From Clostridiales bacterium (GTDB lineage: Bacteria; Bacillota; Clostridia; Christensenellales; JAISNN01): a stretch of DNA of 16,965 bases. The notes under the pieces were generated by a model. That model ran no database searches and was not told the origin of the DNA. It was given only the letters and a program-made list of their open reading frames with translations. The stretch lies in contig JAISQX010000071.1 in NCBI GenBank assembly GCA_031273965.1, forward strand, positions 1 to 16,965. Direction: 5' to 3'. Of the stretch, positions 7,526-15,415 are shown piece after piece. The translations under genes and the position numbers were made by a program. Each line of letters opens with the position of its first letter. Positions within the stretch are counted from its first letter, which is position 1.

Positions 7526-8320
7526 TTAGTCGTCGTCTTTTCCGCTTTTTATCTCATCGCGGTAATTGCCGTAATACTGCGCGGTAAGATACGCAAGCAT
7601 AATTATAACTCCGCCTAACACTATGAGCCATGAAAAACTCCATATCCCGCTTATCAATTCCGAAACCGTTAGATATAACGCCGCTGCAAAAGTCATTATC
7701 GCAAAGCTGATTCTTATGCGCATAGCTTTTTTCTTTTTTAATTTGGTAAGAAAAATATCCGCCACAAGCCAAACCGCAAAAAAATCTATCGGAATAAGCC
7801 ACGTAATTCCCCATTTCTTCGTTACGAAAGAGATGAAAAAATACGATAACAACATAACCGCGGTAAATATCGCCAATACGTTAAAGCGCATTTTCCCGTT
7901 TTTTTGGTTAGCAAGAGCGTTTTTGGAATTTAGAATGAACATTACGACTACATATAGCACGCTTCCCACGAGAACGATAAGCCAAGTCTTTGACCATCCT
8001 TTAGTCAAAAAAGATATTCCCAAATACGCCGTAATCAATAAAACAAAATACAACGCCGAAACGCTTAATATCAACTTTGAATAAGTCACCATTGTTTTTG
8101 CGGGCGTATGCGCGTCCAAGGTCTTTAGCGCGTCGCTGTAGTCGCCAAGAGATTCTATGCTTCTTTTGTAGCTTTCGTTGTCGGATAAGCCTTCGGCTTT
8201 AAATTCTTCGAACCGTTCGTTAAGGTTGCTCAAAAGCTCTTCTTTAAAATCGTTTAGAGCTTTTGACTTTTTGTAACTCGAAAACCTTTTGTCAAGGTAT
8301 TTTTGAAATGCTTCTCTCAT
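7526..8320 (-). CDS. HAAS-domain integral membrane protein
   Basis: A 264-residue membrane protein of unknown precise role. Residues 1-70 form a soluble helical region (FQKYLDKRFSSYKKSKAL, then EELLSNLNERFEEF and SIESLGDYSDAL) that resembles the HAAS/permease-prefix domain commonly encoded next to PadR repressors. Six hydrophobic segments follow (about 80-103, 112-131, 147-166, 173-192, 203-222 and 229-247). A motif W-x3-[TS]-WLI recurs at residues 109-115, 170-176 and 227-233, indicating three copies of a two-helix hairpin. The charged C-terminus ends in GKDDD. AAGGAAG, lying at the end of padR, precedes the ATG by 9 bases, so the two genes are coupled. A likely inference is a membrane stress or envelope module controlled by the PadR protein. 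Confidence 0.8.
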   Translation of the reverse strand: MREAFQKYLDKRFSSYKKSKALNDFKEELLSNLNERFEEFKAEGLSDNESYKRSIESLGDYSDALKTLDAHTPAKTMVTYSKLILSVSALYFVLLITAYLGISFLTKGWSKTWLIVLVGSVLYVVVMFILNSKNALANQKNGKMRFNVLAIFTAVMLLSYFFISFVTKKWGITWLIPIDFFAVWLVADIFLTKLKKKKAMRIRISFAIMTFAAALYLTVSELISGIWSFSWLIVLGGVIIMLAYLTAQYYGNYRDEIKSGKDDD

Positions 8321-8326
8321 AGTGCT

Positions 8327-8653
8327 TCACTTCCTTATTAAATTATTTAATATTTTGTCTATGTCTATCCATTCCTCTAGCTTTTCCGCATAAAGCTTTC
8401 GGCCTTTGTCGGTAATGCTGTAATACCGCCGCCTCGCTCCGCCTATTCCGTCGCCCCAATACGTGCATATCAAGCCGTCTATTTCCATACGCCTAAAAGC
8501 CATGTAAATAGTCGCGTCCTTTATGTCTATGCGCCCGTGTGAGTCCTCCAAAATACGCTTGGTTATCTCGTATCCGTAGCTGTCTTTTTCAAGCAAAATT
8601 TTAAGTATAACGGTCTCGGTATGCCCTCTTAGTATATCGCTTGAATATGCCAT
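8327..8653 (-). CDS. PadR-family transcriptional regulator
   Basis: A 108-residue winged-helix repressor of the PadR-like type. Features are LRGHTETVILKILLEKDSYGYEI (first helices, written from about residue 8), RIDIKDATIYMAFRRMEIDGLI for the recognition helix, GGARRRYYSITDKGR for the wing, and a C-terminal helix for dimer formation. The frame is open to 8743, but those 30 codons cover the promoter; the ATG at 8653 has AAGGAAGTGGGG upstream and fits the family start. It is followed after 6 bases by the HAAS membrane protein. PadR proteins usually repress their own operon in response to small molecules; the ligand is unknown. Confidence 0.92.
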   Translation of the reverse strand: MAYSSDILRGHTETVILKILLEKDSYGYEITKRILEDSHGRIDIKDATIYMAFRRMEIDGLICTYWGDGIGGARRRYYSITDKGRKLYAEKLEEWIDIDKILNNLIRK

Positions 8654-8691
8654 TTCCCCACTTCCTTTGTTGATTACGGTTTCGCTAAACC

Positions 8692-8743
8692 ATATATACA
8701 ATCTGTTTACATATATAATAACATTAAATACCAAATCTGTCAA
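8692..8743 (-). promoter_or_regulatory. Promoter of padR-HAAS, with a weak AT-rich dyad
   Basis: TTGACA (8743-8738) and TATTAT (8720-8715) are 17 bases apart on the minus strand, with the start expected near 8708. ATATAT at 8692-8697 and 8711-8716 flank that start as an inverted repeat with a 13-bp gap. An autoregulatory PadR site would be expected here, but the arms are pure AT and the match to the ATGT-N8-ACAT PadR pattern is poor. Confidence 0.7.
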
Positions 8744-8813
8744 TAGTTTTTTAAAAACTTTTTAAAACTTTTTTATGCGAAACTTTCTGCCGTCCGGTTT
8801 TTTATTTCATATC

Positions 8814-8841
8814 GGCTTTTACGCATTTTTATGCGTAAGCC
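8814..8841 (-). other. Stem-loop spanning the stop codon of the phosphatase gene
   Basis: ACGCAT/ATGCGT (8821-8826 with 8831-8836) pair with a four-base loop, and GGCTT/AAGCC extend the stem after a two-base bulge. The TAA stop (8821-8819) lies in one arm. No T-run follows on either strand, so it is more likely an mRNA 3' end structure than a terminator. Confidence 0.4.
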
Positions 8842-9280
8842 ATGTAAAAAACTCTTTACAACCCTCCGCTATATCGCGATAGCACGCGTCAAAATCCCCC
8901 GTATACCACGGGTCGGCAATGTCGCGCGGATTTTTTGTAAAGTCCAAAAGACGATAAATTTTTACGTCGGCGTGACGGGAAAAAAGGCGGCGCATAGAAT
9001 TTACATTGCTTACGTCCATACCCAAAAAGTAATCATAACGATAATAGTCCTCTTTTACCAACAAGGTCGCGCGGTGAGGAGGAGCGGCTATTCCCTCTTT
9101 TTTTAGCTTTGTCAGCGTGCCCGTATGAACGGGATTGCCTATCTCCTCCTCGCTTGTGGCGCGCGAACAAACCGTAAAATTCTTTTCCTTTCCCTCGCGC
9201 GCCAACATGTCCTTAAAGACAAATTCCGCCATCGGGCTACGGCATATATTGCCGTGACAGACAAACATAACTCTTGTCAT
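8819..9280 (-). CDS. Low-molecular-weight protein tyrosine phosphatase
   Basis: A cytoplasmic phosphatase that removes phosphate from tyrosine, or in some homologues arginine, in proteins. The 153-residue protein starts with the P-loop CHGNICRS (Cys8 nucleophile, Arg14). It carries the general-acid loop DPWYTG with Asp123. Length matches the family. Substrate cannot be read: tyrosine kinases and polysaccharide genes, frequent partners, are not present in this window. The ATG at 9280 has AGAGG upstream. No clear promoter is seen. The gene sits alone between the terminator at 9361-9405 and the padR promoter. A stem-loop covers its stop codon. Confidence 0.93.
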   Translation of the reverse strand: MTRVMFVCHGNICRSPMAEFVFKDMLAREGKEKNFTVCSRATSEEEIGNPVHTGTLTKLKKEGIAAPPHRATLLVKEDYYRYDYFLGMDVSNVNSMRRLFSRHADVKIYRLLDFTKNPRDIADPWYTGDFDACYRDIAEGCKEFFTWLTHKNA

Positions 9281-9360
9281 GGGATTTCCTCTCTTCTTTT
9301 TTTTATCCGCGTAATTTGCCGACGTTTAAGCGGAGCAATTCCCAAAAAGGTCTAATAAAC

Positions 9361-9405
9361 GAACGCGGAAGAAAAGTTTTTACCAAAAACCTATCCTCCG
9401 CGTTC
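9361..9405. terminator. Bidirectional-type terminator hairpin after the giant surface gene
   Basis: GAACGCGGA (9361-9369) and TCCGCGTTC (9397-9405) pair perfectly, and an inner hairpin GTTTTT/AAAAAC (9376-9390) fills the loop. On the minus strand GTTTATTAG follows; on the plus strand TCTTTTCGATCTTTTTT follows. It lies about 50 bases past the stop of the giant gene. Confidence 0.65.
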
Positions 9406-9427
9406 TCTTTTCGATCTTTTTTGTTAT

Positions 9428-9448
9428 CCGCATAAAAATCGTATGCGG
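9428..9448 (-). other. Hairpin immediately after the giant gene stop
   Basis: CCGCATA (9428-9434) and TATGCGG (9442-9448) form a perfect 7-bp stem with a 7-nt loop, 8 bases after the TAA at 9458-9456. No T-run follows on the minus strand, so it probably protects the 3' end or aids the terminator at 9361-9405. Confidence 0.5.
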
Positions 9449-9455
9449 TTAAGCT

Positions 9456-12400
9456 TTACCAGCTGCGCTCGGGTCTCGAAACGTCGGCGTTCTTCTTCAA
9501 ATCCGGTTGCGTCGTTCCTTTCTTTACCCTGTTTACCAAGTCGATATTGACTTCGACGTCGTTATTCGGGATATTTGATTTTTTATAGATTTTCGTGGGC
9601 TCGGCTTCGGGATTTAGGTTTGTTCCTTTTACCACGTCCATGTCTATCTCCCTCAATCCCGTTATGCGCGCTTTCTCCGAAGCGTATAATTCCGCGCGCG
9701 CCGCGTCGGATGCGGCTTTCGCCACCGCATACGATTTTTTCGCCCGAATCGCGTTTCCGATTATTAAAAACAGTATATAAGAGAGCGCCAACATTCCCGC
9801 CGCTTCGCCTGCGTTGGCGGCAACCGCCAGCAAAAAGCTCTCGTACGCTTCCGACTCTCCCGGTTGAACGGCTTCGTAATTTATCGCGTCGTCGCCGAGA
9901 AGCGTTACCGTCACGCCGTATTTGCGGTATTTATTGACTTCGGCTTTGTCCGTTATCGGTCTGACAAAGCCCGCTTCATCCTCGCTGTGGCTGTACACGG
10001 CGTTATATCCGTTCGGTTTCAAATCCGTCGCTTGGCTCTTGACGCTCAGATAAGTGTCGTCGCGCTCCAAAGTGAATACCGCCAAAGCCTTGTTTATCAC
10101 GATTGTTCCCGAAGCGTTCGCCACTATATAGTTATTCGATATAGCCGAGGAAATATCGACGCCGTACGTTACCTCATACGTCATAGCTTTGATTATGTTG
10201 TTCTCGCTTACGTTCCCGTCGTACAATACGCCGTTATAGTAAGCCGATATATTTATTAACACTATAGGCGGCATTTCCGTTGTGACCGCCGAGTCGCCGG
10301 ATAAATATGACAGAACGTATCTTATGAGGTCATAATGATTATTTCCGTCGTAAGTCACGGCGGGATCGGCTATTACCTTTAGCTCCAGAGTCTTTTGCGC
10401 TATCGTAAGCGTCACGCTCAATGCGCCGTCGTTGTAATTCGGGTTGTCCGAAACGAACGTAACGTAATCCGTATATGTATCCGCGTTGGGATAAGTTATA
10501 CCGTTAAGTCCGACGTGCGCCCAGCCCGTTATCGTCACCGTCGGCGTTTCCAAAAGTACGCCCGTTCCCGTCGCACTCGTCGGCTTCTCTTGTCCGTAGG
10601 TTATAGAGGGTATCGACAACGCCGTTATATCGGCTTTATTAACCACAAGCGTAGCGCTTAAAGTGCCGTCGTTGTAATTCGGGTTTTCCGAAACGAACGT
10701 AACGTAATCCGTATATGTATCCGCGTTGGGATAAGTTATACCGTTAAGTCCGACGTGCGCCCAACCGGTTATAGTCACCGTCGGCGTTTCCACAAGTACG
10801 CCCGTTCCCGTCGCACTCGTCGGTTTTTCTTGTCCGTAGGTTATGGACGGTATCGACAACGCCGTTATATCGGCTTTATTAACCACAAGCGTAGCGCTTA
10901 AAGTACCGCCGTTGTAATTCGGGTTGTCCGAAACGAACGTAACGTAATCCGTATATGTGTCCGCGTTCGGATATTGTTCGCCGCTTAAACCCAAGGCGGC
11001 GTAGCCCGTTATCGTCACCGTCGGCGTTTCCAAAAGTACGCCCGTTCCCGTTCCGCTTGTCGGCTTTTCTTGTCCGTAGGTTATGGACGGTATCGATAGC
11101 GCCGTTATATCGGCCTTTTCTATAGTGGCGGGAATACGAAACTCCGTTACGGTCAAGGTATAATTCGGATTTCCGGTCAAGGTCAATATTATTACCCTGC
11201 CCGCCGCCGCCAAACCGGCATCCGCAGAGTCGTATTCATAGACGTACGTGGTTATTATGTCGGCTATGCCGTCGCCCATTGCAAAGCTCCCCGCCGTCTT
11301 TTCCAAATAGTCCGTAATATTCGTACCGTTTATGGCTACGGTCGCGGTCCTTGTCCCGTCGTACACCTTTGAAATAGAGGGAGTGGACGCTTTCAGCGCC
11401 AACGTTATCTCTCCCGCGGTTATCTTTACGCCGAAGTAACTGTATACGAATACAATTTGCGATACCGTATAGTTTGCCCCCGCGCTAAAAGTTATCGTCA
11501 ACGTCGCCGTCTTATTCGTACCGATATCGGCGGAATTATAAACGAAACTCGTTATTCCGAACCAATCGACTATATCGGAAAAACTATCGCTTCCCGCATA
11601 CCCGATTATATCTATATATGTTTCTAAGTTAGACACCGACTTCGCGGACGCGGGCGCTTCGTTATCGCCGTCGTAAATCTTTGAAATCTCCGGAACTTTT
11701 TCCGCAAGCGTCAATGCTTTCGGGGTTATAGAGGCGTCGTAATCGGCGGTAAACTCGCTTTCGCTTACGCCAATTATTTTATAATTCGCTCCGCTTGAGC
11801 CGTTCAACTCCACGGTTAATATGACTTTGCTTGCCACGGCGACGCTCGCGTAATCGTATTCCCACTTGGTGATATCAAATATATCGTTTATTACGTCGCC
11901 GCCAAAAAGTCCGCTAATATCCAGATATATTCCGAGAGCTCCAAAAGCCGTTTCGTCGGGCGTCTTTGTCGCGTCGTACTCCTTACTTAAGGTTCCCACG
12001 CTGTTTGCGCTTACCGTAATTTCTTTTTTATCGACCACAAGCGTAGCGCTTAAAGTGCCGTCGTTGTAATTCGGGTCGTCCGAAACAAACGTAACGTTCC
12101 CCGTATAGCCCGAAGTATTTGCGTTCGGATATTGTACGCCGCTTAAACCCGAGGCGTCATAGCCCGTTATCGTTACCGTCGGCGTTTGCGACAATACGCC
12201 CGTTCCCGTTCCGCTTGTCGGTTTCTCTTGTCCATAGGTTATAGCGGATATCGACAACGCCGTTATATAGGCTTTATTAACCACAAGCGTAGCGCTTAAA
12301 GTGCCGTCGTTATAGTTCGGGTCGTCGCTCGTAAAGGTCACGTTTCCCGTATAATTATCCGCGTTGGGATAAGTTATACCATTAAGTCCGACGTGCGCCC

Positions 12401-15032
12401 AGTCTGTTATCGTCACCGTCGGCGTTTCCACAAGTACGCCCGTTCCCGTCGCACTCGTCGGTTTTTCTTGTCCGTAGGTTATGGACGGTATCGATAGCGC
12501 CGTTATTTCGGCTCTTTTGACTTTTAGGCTCAGACTCAATGCCTTTGTTTCATAGAGTAAATCGTCGGGCGTAAACATGACGACGCAAGTATAGCTCAAT
12601 TCGTTACCGTATACCGTCGGATACACGACGGCGTCCAACGACGAACCTTGAGTCCACGCTATCGTTCCGGTTAACACGGCGTTTAACGCGTCGCGCGCGG
12701 AAACTCCCGTCGTAGGCTTCGCGGCTCCGTAGATTATCTCTATCGCGTCCAACGAAGCTACTTCCTTATGCAATATTTCCACGGCGGCATAATTAAACTT
12801 ATACACGCCGACTCCCTCGCCTATATTCGGAAGCGCATAATTTGAATCACTATCAAAAGTCAAGGTAAGATACGCCGTTTTGTTCGACGCGATATCGGCG
12901 TTTGTATATACGAAACTCAAGCTTGCAAAAAAGCTTTTTATCACGTTAAAATCTTCCGCATTTTCGTATCCGGAAATATCCAGATAATCTTCCAAATCGG
13001 CGTAAGTTACGGCGGGTTTTACATCCGCGTCCCCGTCGTAGCGCTTGGATATCGTCGGCGTTTTCGTCGAGATCGTAAGTGTTTTTTGCGTTATTTTTGC
13101 GGGAATATTAAATGTGTCGTCTATCGTCAGCTCATAGTTGTCGGTATCCTTCAGGGTGATTTTCCCACCTAGCATGAGATACGCGGCGGCGGAAACGTCC
13201 TTGTCGTTATATAGATAGCCCGAAGCCAGAGAGAGCACGTCGTCGATAGTATCCGCACCGTAGCCGTACCATTCCGTGTCGTCGACATATTTACAGTTCT
13301 TCGCCTCTATCACGATAAAGTTACCGAGGAAGTTATCCCCCGTCCCCGTCATGGAAAAGAAACCGGCGGGCGCGTTCGTCGTGCCGTCGTAGGTTTTTTG
13401 CACCGCCGTGTTCGTTACGTTCACGGAGGAATTGACCGTCACGGTTATCTGCCGTTTATCTATTCGCGCGGGAAGGTCGTATATGGTTGTCGCCAGAGAA
13501 TAGTTGGTATTTATAAGCTCCAAATCTACCCTTATATACCTTACCCCTGCGTCCTTCGAATCATAATTATGATTGGGATTTACATTTCCCGAGACTCTTT
13601 CTATCAGAACCGACGCTACCGAATCGGTCGCCGCTATGCCCGTCACGAGAAGATCCCAGCCGCTCCCCGACTCTTGAATAACCAAGCCGAAGCCGTGCGT
13701 CCTGTTATCGCCGTCGTAAGGCTTAGTCGCCACCGCCGCCGAAGCCGGCGTTATCGTCAAAACCGCCTGCGTTATCTCAAAGTCGACGCTCCCCGTCCCC
13801 ACCGTCTCGCCGTCGCGCTCAAGCGTCGCCTCAAAAGTGTATTCCCCGGCGCCTGTAGGTTTTGTAGAGCTGTCGTATGCCGCCGTGCCCGCTCGGTTTA
13901 CATATCTGTTTGTAACGGTATATTCCGCGCTTGCGTCAACCGTCGGTCCTTGTCCTCCGCCGTTATACGTAAATGTACTACCGCCGGAAAAAGGTATGGC
14001 GGCAAAATTTGCCACGGCGTCCAGATTCCCCGCGTATGTATAAAACTCGTCGCTAAAGGTAAGAAGTCTTGTCGTCGCGCTGTTGCTTGCTCCCCAGGTC
14101 CAATTCCTAAAATAATAGTTATTTTGAGCCGTCGCCGTCGATTGCCTCGTCGCCTTCGCCGATACCGCCGCCGCGTTCGTACTCGCCGCGGCGCCTATGC
14201 TCGTAAACGCCGTTACCGTCCCCGCTGTCGTGTTGCCGCTCGTAAAAGACACGGACGGCGTATTGTAAACGGGATTTATCTTGACGTTCTCCAACACCGC
14301 GGCGCTGTGAGCCTGACCCGAACCGCTACGCCAACTCCATGCCCAAACCTTGACATAGAACTTCCCGTTGGTTGCTACCGTAGTAAGCTGGTCTCCGGAG
14401 ATCGTACCTTCGTTATTGTTAAAAAACTGTTGATTGTTAGCACCCTTTTCACCGTTGGAATGGTTTGTATGAATATCTCCCACGGCGCTACCGCTTATCG
14501 CCGTCGTACTAATATCAATATAGCCGTTATAATCTGAGCTTCCGCCATTCACCCAAGCATGTACACTCCAATATGCCGTTATTTTCAAAGATGTTACCCT
14601 CCCGTTACGCAAAGCCGTCAAGAGGTAACCGCCAAAATTAATGGTTGCTATGACATAACAAGAACTGTTATTCGAACTTTCTACGCGATTTGTATAAATC
14701 CAAGCTTCTCCGTTATTCTGATCTACAGGACCTCTTGCCGTTGCCCAATAATTGTTAGGATCAGGCTTACTTGTTACGTTATTTACCTTATCCTCGTCCG
14801 ATACGATAGAAAACGTATGCTCCGTCTCGGCGATGGGGTCCCCTTTTCCTCCCGCCGCCTCAGATAACTCCTCGTCCCCGGATTCTCCGATATCTATAGC
14901 CGACACCGCGGCGTCTTTTTCGCCGAAAAGCCCTCCGATAACTCCGATAAGCGACGCGCTCATCCCAAAAACCACAAAAACGCATACAAAAAGCGCCGTC
15001 AAAAATCTTAATTTTTTACCGGTTTTTTTCAT
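9456..15032 (-). CDS. Giant secreted MBG/YDG-repeat surface protein with C-terminal membrane anchor
   Basis: An 1858-residue exported protein, probably a cell-surface fibre or adhesin. Residues 1-36 are a signal peptide (MKKTGKKLR, then a long hydrophobic core). Residues about 85-350 are a unique Asn/Ser/Trp-rich region, possibly the functional head. From about 352 on there are MBG/YDG-type beta domains, recognised by repeated KxYDG and TYGQxKPT motifs and by strands ending in N-Y. Five near-identical units of 80-82 residues lie at about 841-920, 921-1002, 1307-1386, 1387-1466 and 1467-1546. A transmembrane helix (about 1745-1762) and a 96-residue charged tail ending RPERSW finish the protein. 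No LPxTG sorting motif is present. The ATG at 15032 has GGGGGAG upstream. The ligand is unknown. The family call rests on my recognition of motifs, not on a search. Confidence 0.85.
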   Translation of the reverse strand: MKKTGKKLRFLTALFVCVFVVFGMSASLIGVIGGLFGEKDAAVSAIDIGESGDEELSEAAGGKGDPIAETEHTFSIVSDEDKVNNVTSKPDPNNYWATARGPVDQNNGEAWIYTNRVESSNNSSCYVIATINFGGYLLTALRNGRVTSLKITAYWSVHAWVNGGSSDYNGYIDISTTAISGSAVGDIHTNHSNGEKGANNQQFFNNNEGTISGDQLTTVATNGKFYVKVWAWSWRSGSGQAHSAAVLENVKINPVYNTPSVSFTSGNTTAGTVTAFTSIGAAASTNAAAVSAKATRQSTATAQNNYYFRNWTWGASNSATTRLLTFSDEFYTYAGNLDAVANFAAIPFSGGSTFTYNGGGQGPTVDASAEYTVTNRYVNRAGTAAYDSSTKPTGAGEYTFEATLERDGETVGTGSVDFEITQAVLTITPASAAVATKPYDGDNRTHGFGLVIQESGSGWDLLVTGIAATDSVASVLIERVSGNVNPNHNYDSKDAGVRYIRVDLELINTNYSLATTIYDLPARIDKRQITVTVNSSVNVTNTAVQKTYDGTTNAPAGFFSMTGTGDNFLGNFIVIEAKNCKYVDDTEWYGYGADTIDDVLSLASGYLYNDKDVSAAAYLMLGGKITLKDTDNYELTIDDTFNIPAKITQKTLTISTKTPTISKRYDGDADVKPAVTYADLEDYLDISGYENAEDFNVIKSFFASLSFVYTNADIASNKTAYLTLTFDSDSNYALPNIGEGVGVYKFNYAAVEILHKEVASLDAIEIIYGAAKPTTGVSARDALNAVLTGTIAWTQGSSLDAVVYPTVYGNELSYTCVVMFTPDDLLYETKALSLSLKVKRAEITALSIPSITYGQEKPTSATGTGVLVETPTVTITDWAHVGLNGITYPNADNYTGNVTFTSDDPNYNDGTLSATLVVNKAYITALSISAITYGQEKPTSGTGTGVLSQTPTVTITGYDASGLSGVQYPNANTSGYTGNVTFVSDDPNYNDGTLSATLVVDKKEITVSANSVGTLSKEYDATKTPDETAFGALGIYLDISGLFGGDVINDIFDITKWEYDYASVAVASKVILTVELNGSSGANYKIIGVSESEFTADYDASITPKALTLAEKVPEISKIYDGDNEAPASAKSVSNLETYIDIIGYAGSDSFSDIVDWFGITSFVYNSADIGTNKTATLTITFSAGANYTVSQIVFVYSYFGVKITAGEITLALKASTPSISKVYDGTRTATVAINGTNITDYLEKTAGSFAMGDGIADIITTYVYEYDSADAGLAAAGRVIILTLTGNPNYTLTVTEFRIPATIEKADITALSIPSITYGQEKPTSGTGTGVLLETPTVTITGYAALGLSGEQYPNADTYTDYVTFVSDNPNYNGGTLSATLVVNKADITALSIPSITYGQEKPTSATGTGVLVETPTVTITGWAHVGLNGITYPNADTYTDYVTFVSENPNYNDGTLSATLVVNKADITALSIPSITYGQEKPTSATGTGVLLETPTVTITGWAHVGLNGITYPNADTYTDYVTFVSDNPNYNDGALSVTLTIAQKTLELKVIADPAVTYDGNNHYDLIRYVLSYLSGDSAVTTEMPPIVLINISAYYNGVLYDGNVSENNIIKAMTYEVTYGVDISSAISNNYIVANASGTIVINKALAVFTLERDDTYLSVKSQATDLKPNGYNAVYSHSEDEAGFVRPITDKAEVNKYRKYGVTVTLLGDDAINYEAVQPGESEAYESFLLAVAANAGEAAGMLALSYILFLIIGNAIRAKKSYAVAKAASDAARAELYASEKARITGLREIDMDVVKGTNLNPEAEPTKIYKKSNIPNNDVEVNIDLVNRVKKGTTQPDLKKNADVSRPERSW
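10395..11114 (-). repeat. Three tandem 240-bp repeats in the giant gene
   Basis: Three exact-length 240-bp units (11114-10875, 10874-10635, 10634-10395) encode 80-residue MBG-type domains, each starting near ADITALSIPSITYGQEKPTS. The DNA is nearly identical across most of each unit; for example the plus-strand stretch starting gccgttatatcgg recurs at 10621, 10861 and 11101. This points to recent duplication. The first unit differs from the other two in its middle (GYAALGLSG versus GWAHVGLNG). Confidence 0.9.
12027..12512 (-). repeat. Two further copies of the MBG-type repeat
   Basis: Units at 12512-12273 (80 codons) and 12272-12027 (82 codons) belong to the same repeat family as those at 10395-11114, but are separated from them by about 900 bp of YDG-type domains. 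The second unit has two extra residues (NTSGYTGN). The first is closest to the distant units at 10395-10874 over its front half rather than to its direct neighbour. Confidence 0.88.
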
Positions 15033-15092
15033 AATCTTTTCTCCCCCGAAAATTGATTTTGAATTAATTTTTCATTTCTTTAAATATATAAA

Positions 15093-15152
15093 AGACAAGC
15101 CCCGTACGCCCCCGAATCGACATTATATCAACCGACGGTTACAAGCTTGTCT
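15093..15152 (-). other. Long-range 8-bp stem in the leader of the giant gene
   Basis: AGACAAGC (15093-15100) and GCTTGTCT (15145-15152) are perfect inverted repeats enclosing 44 bases, which include a small AACC-GTC-GGTT hairpin. On the minus strand the stem is followed by TTTATATATTT and on the plus strand by AATTTTTTTTTG. It could be an attenuator-like element between the small ORF and the giant gene. It matches no riboswitch class I recognise. Confidence 0.4.
15122..15130 (-). promoter_or_regulatory. Possible extended -10 promoter close to the giant gene
   Basis: TGATATAAT on the minus strand matches the extended -10 pattern TGnTATAAT. No good -35 is found 17 bases upstream. It also overlaps the stop codon of the possible small gene at 15123-15269. 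If used, the leader would be about 80 nt. Confidence 0.3.
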
Positions 15153-15269
15153 AATTTTTTTTTGTATAATAAAATAATTCGCCGCGCGAAACGTCCTATA
15201 ATGAAACGACGCCCATCCTAAAACACATGGCGTATCGCTGTTTTGTAATATCCCTCTCCTTTTAATCAT
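15123..15269 (-). CDS. Possible 48-residue small protein or leader peptide
   Basis: An ATG at 15269 lies about 16 bases past the start expected from the promoter at 15292-15320 and has GGGGGAAG at a workable distance. The reading frame gives a basic peptide starting MIKRRGILQNSD, with CVLGWASFHYRTF in the middle and ending RQACNRRLI. I recognise no family. Codon choice, including AGG AGA GGG and eight codons at the end rich in A, is unlike neighbouring genes. It may instead be untranslated leader. Position between a strong promoter, a stem and a giant gene on the same strand fits a regulatory leader peptide. Confidence 0.3.
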   Translation of the reverse strand: MIKRRGILQNSDTPCVLGWASFHYRTFRAANYFIIQKKIRQACNRRLI

Positions 15270-15291
15270 ACGTTCTTCCCCCACCGATATC

Positions 15292-15320
15292 ATTATAAAC
15301 CATACTCGCCCGTTTGTCAA
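15292..15320 (-). promoter_or_regulatory. Perfect-consensus promoter upstream of the giant gene
   Basis: TTGACA (15320-15315) and TATAAT (15297-15292) are both exact and 17 bases apart. The A/T tracts directly upstream of the -35 (15325-15341) resemble an UP element. This is the best promoter in the window. The start would fall near 15285, leaving a leader of about 250 nt before the giant gene's ATG. Confidence 0.85.
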
Positions 15321-15415
15321 TACCATTTTTTAAAAAAATGCTTCCGCTCCTTTAAAAAATTTTTACAGTTTTTACCAATTCTCTATCTTTATTGCGCCGT
15401 CCACTCGGTTTTTGA

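Noticed and set aside
8654..8743. Longer padR start at 8743
   Set aside because: The added codons cover the promoter and the transcript start, while the ATG at 8653 has a ribosome binding site and fits the family.
10395..12512. CRISPR-like array
   Set aside because: The repeats are 240-bp coding units in frame with a long protein, not short repeats with unique spacers.
13398..14537. Plus-strand reading frame of 379 codons opposite the giant gene
   Set aside because: Its product is extremely Arg/Tyr-rich with no recognisable domain and no ribosome binding site. It mirrors the strongly biased codon use of the surface gene on the other strand.
15093..15290. Riboswitch or 6S RNA in the giant gene leader
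   Set aside because: I could not match any conserved core (T-box, SAM, TPP, c-di-GMP, preQ1, glycine or guanidine types), and the 5' and 3' ends do not pair as in 6S RNA.
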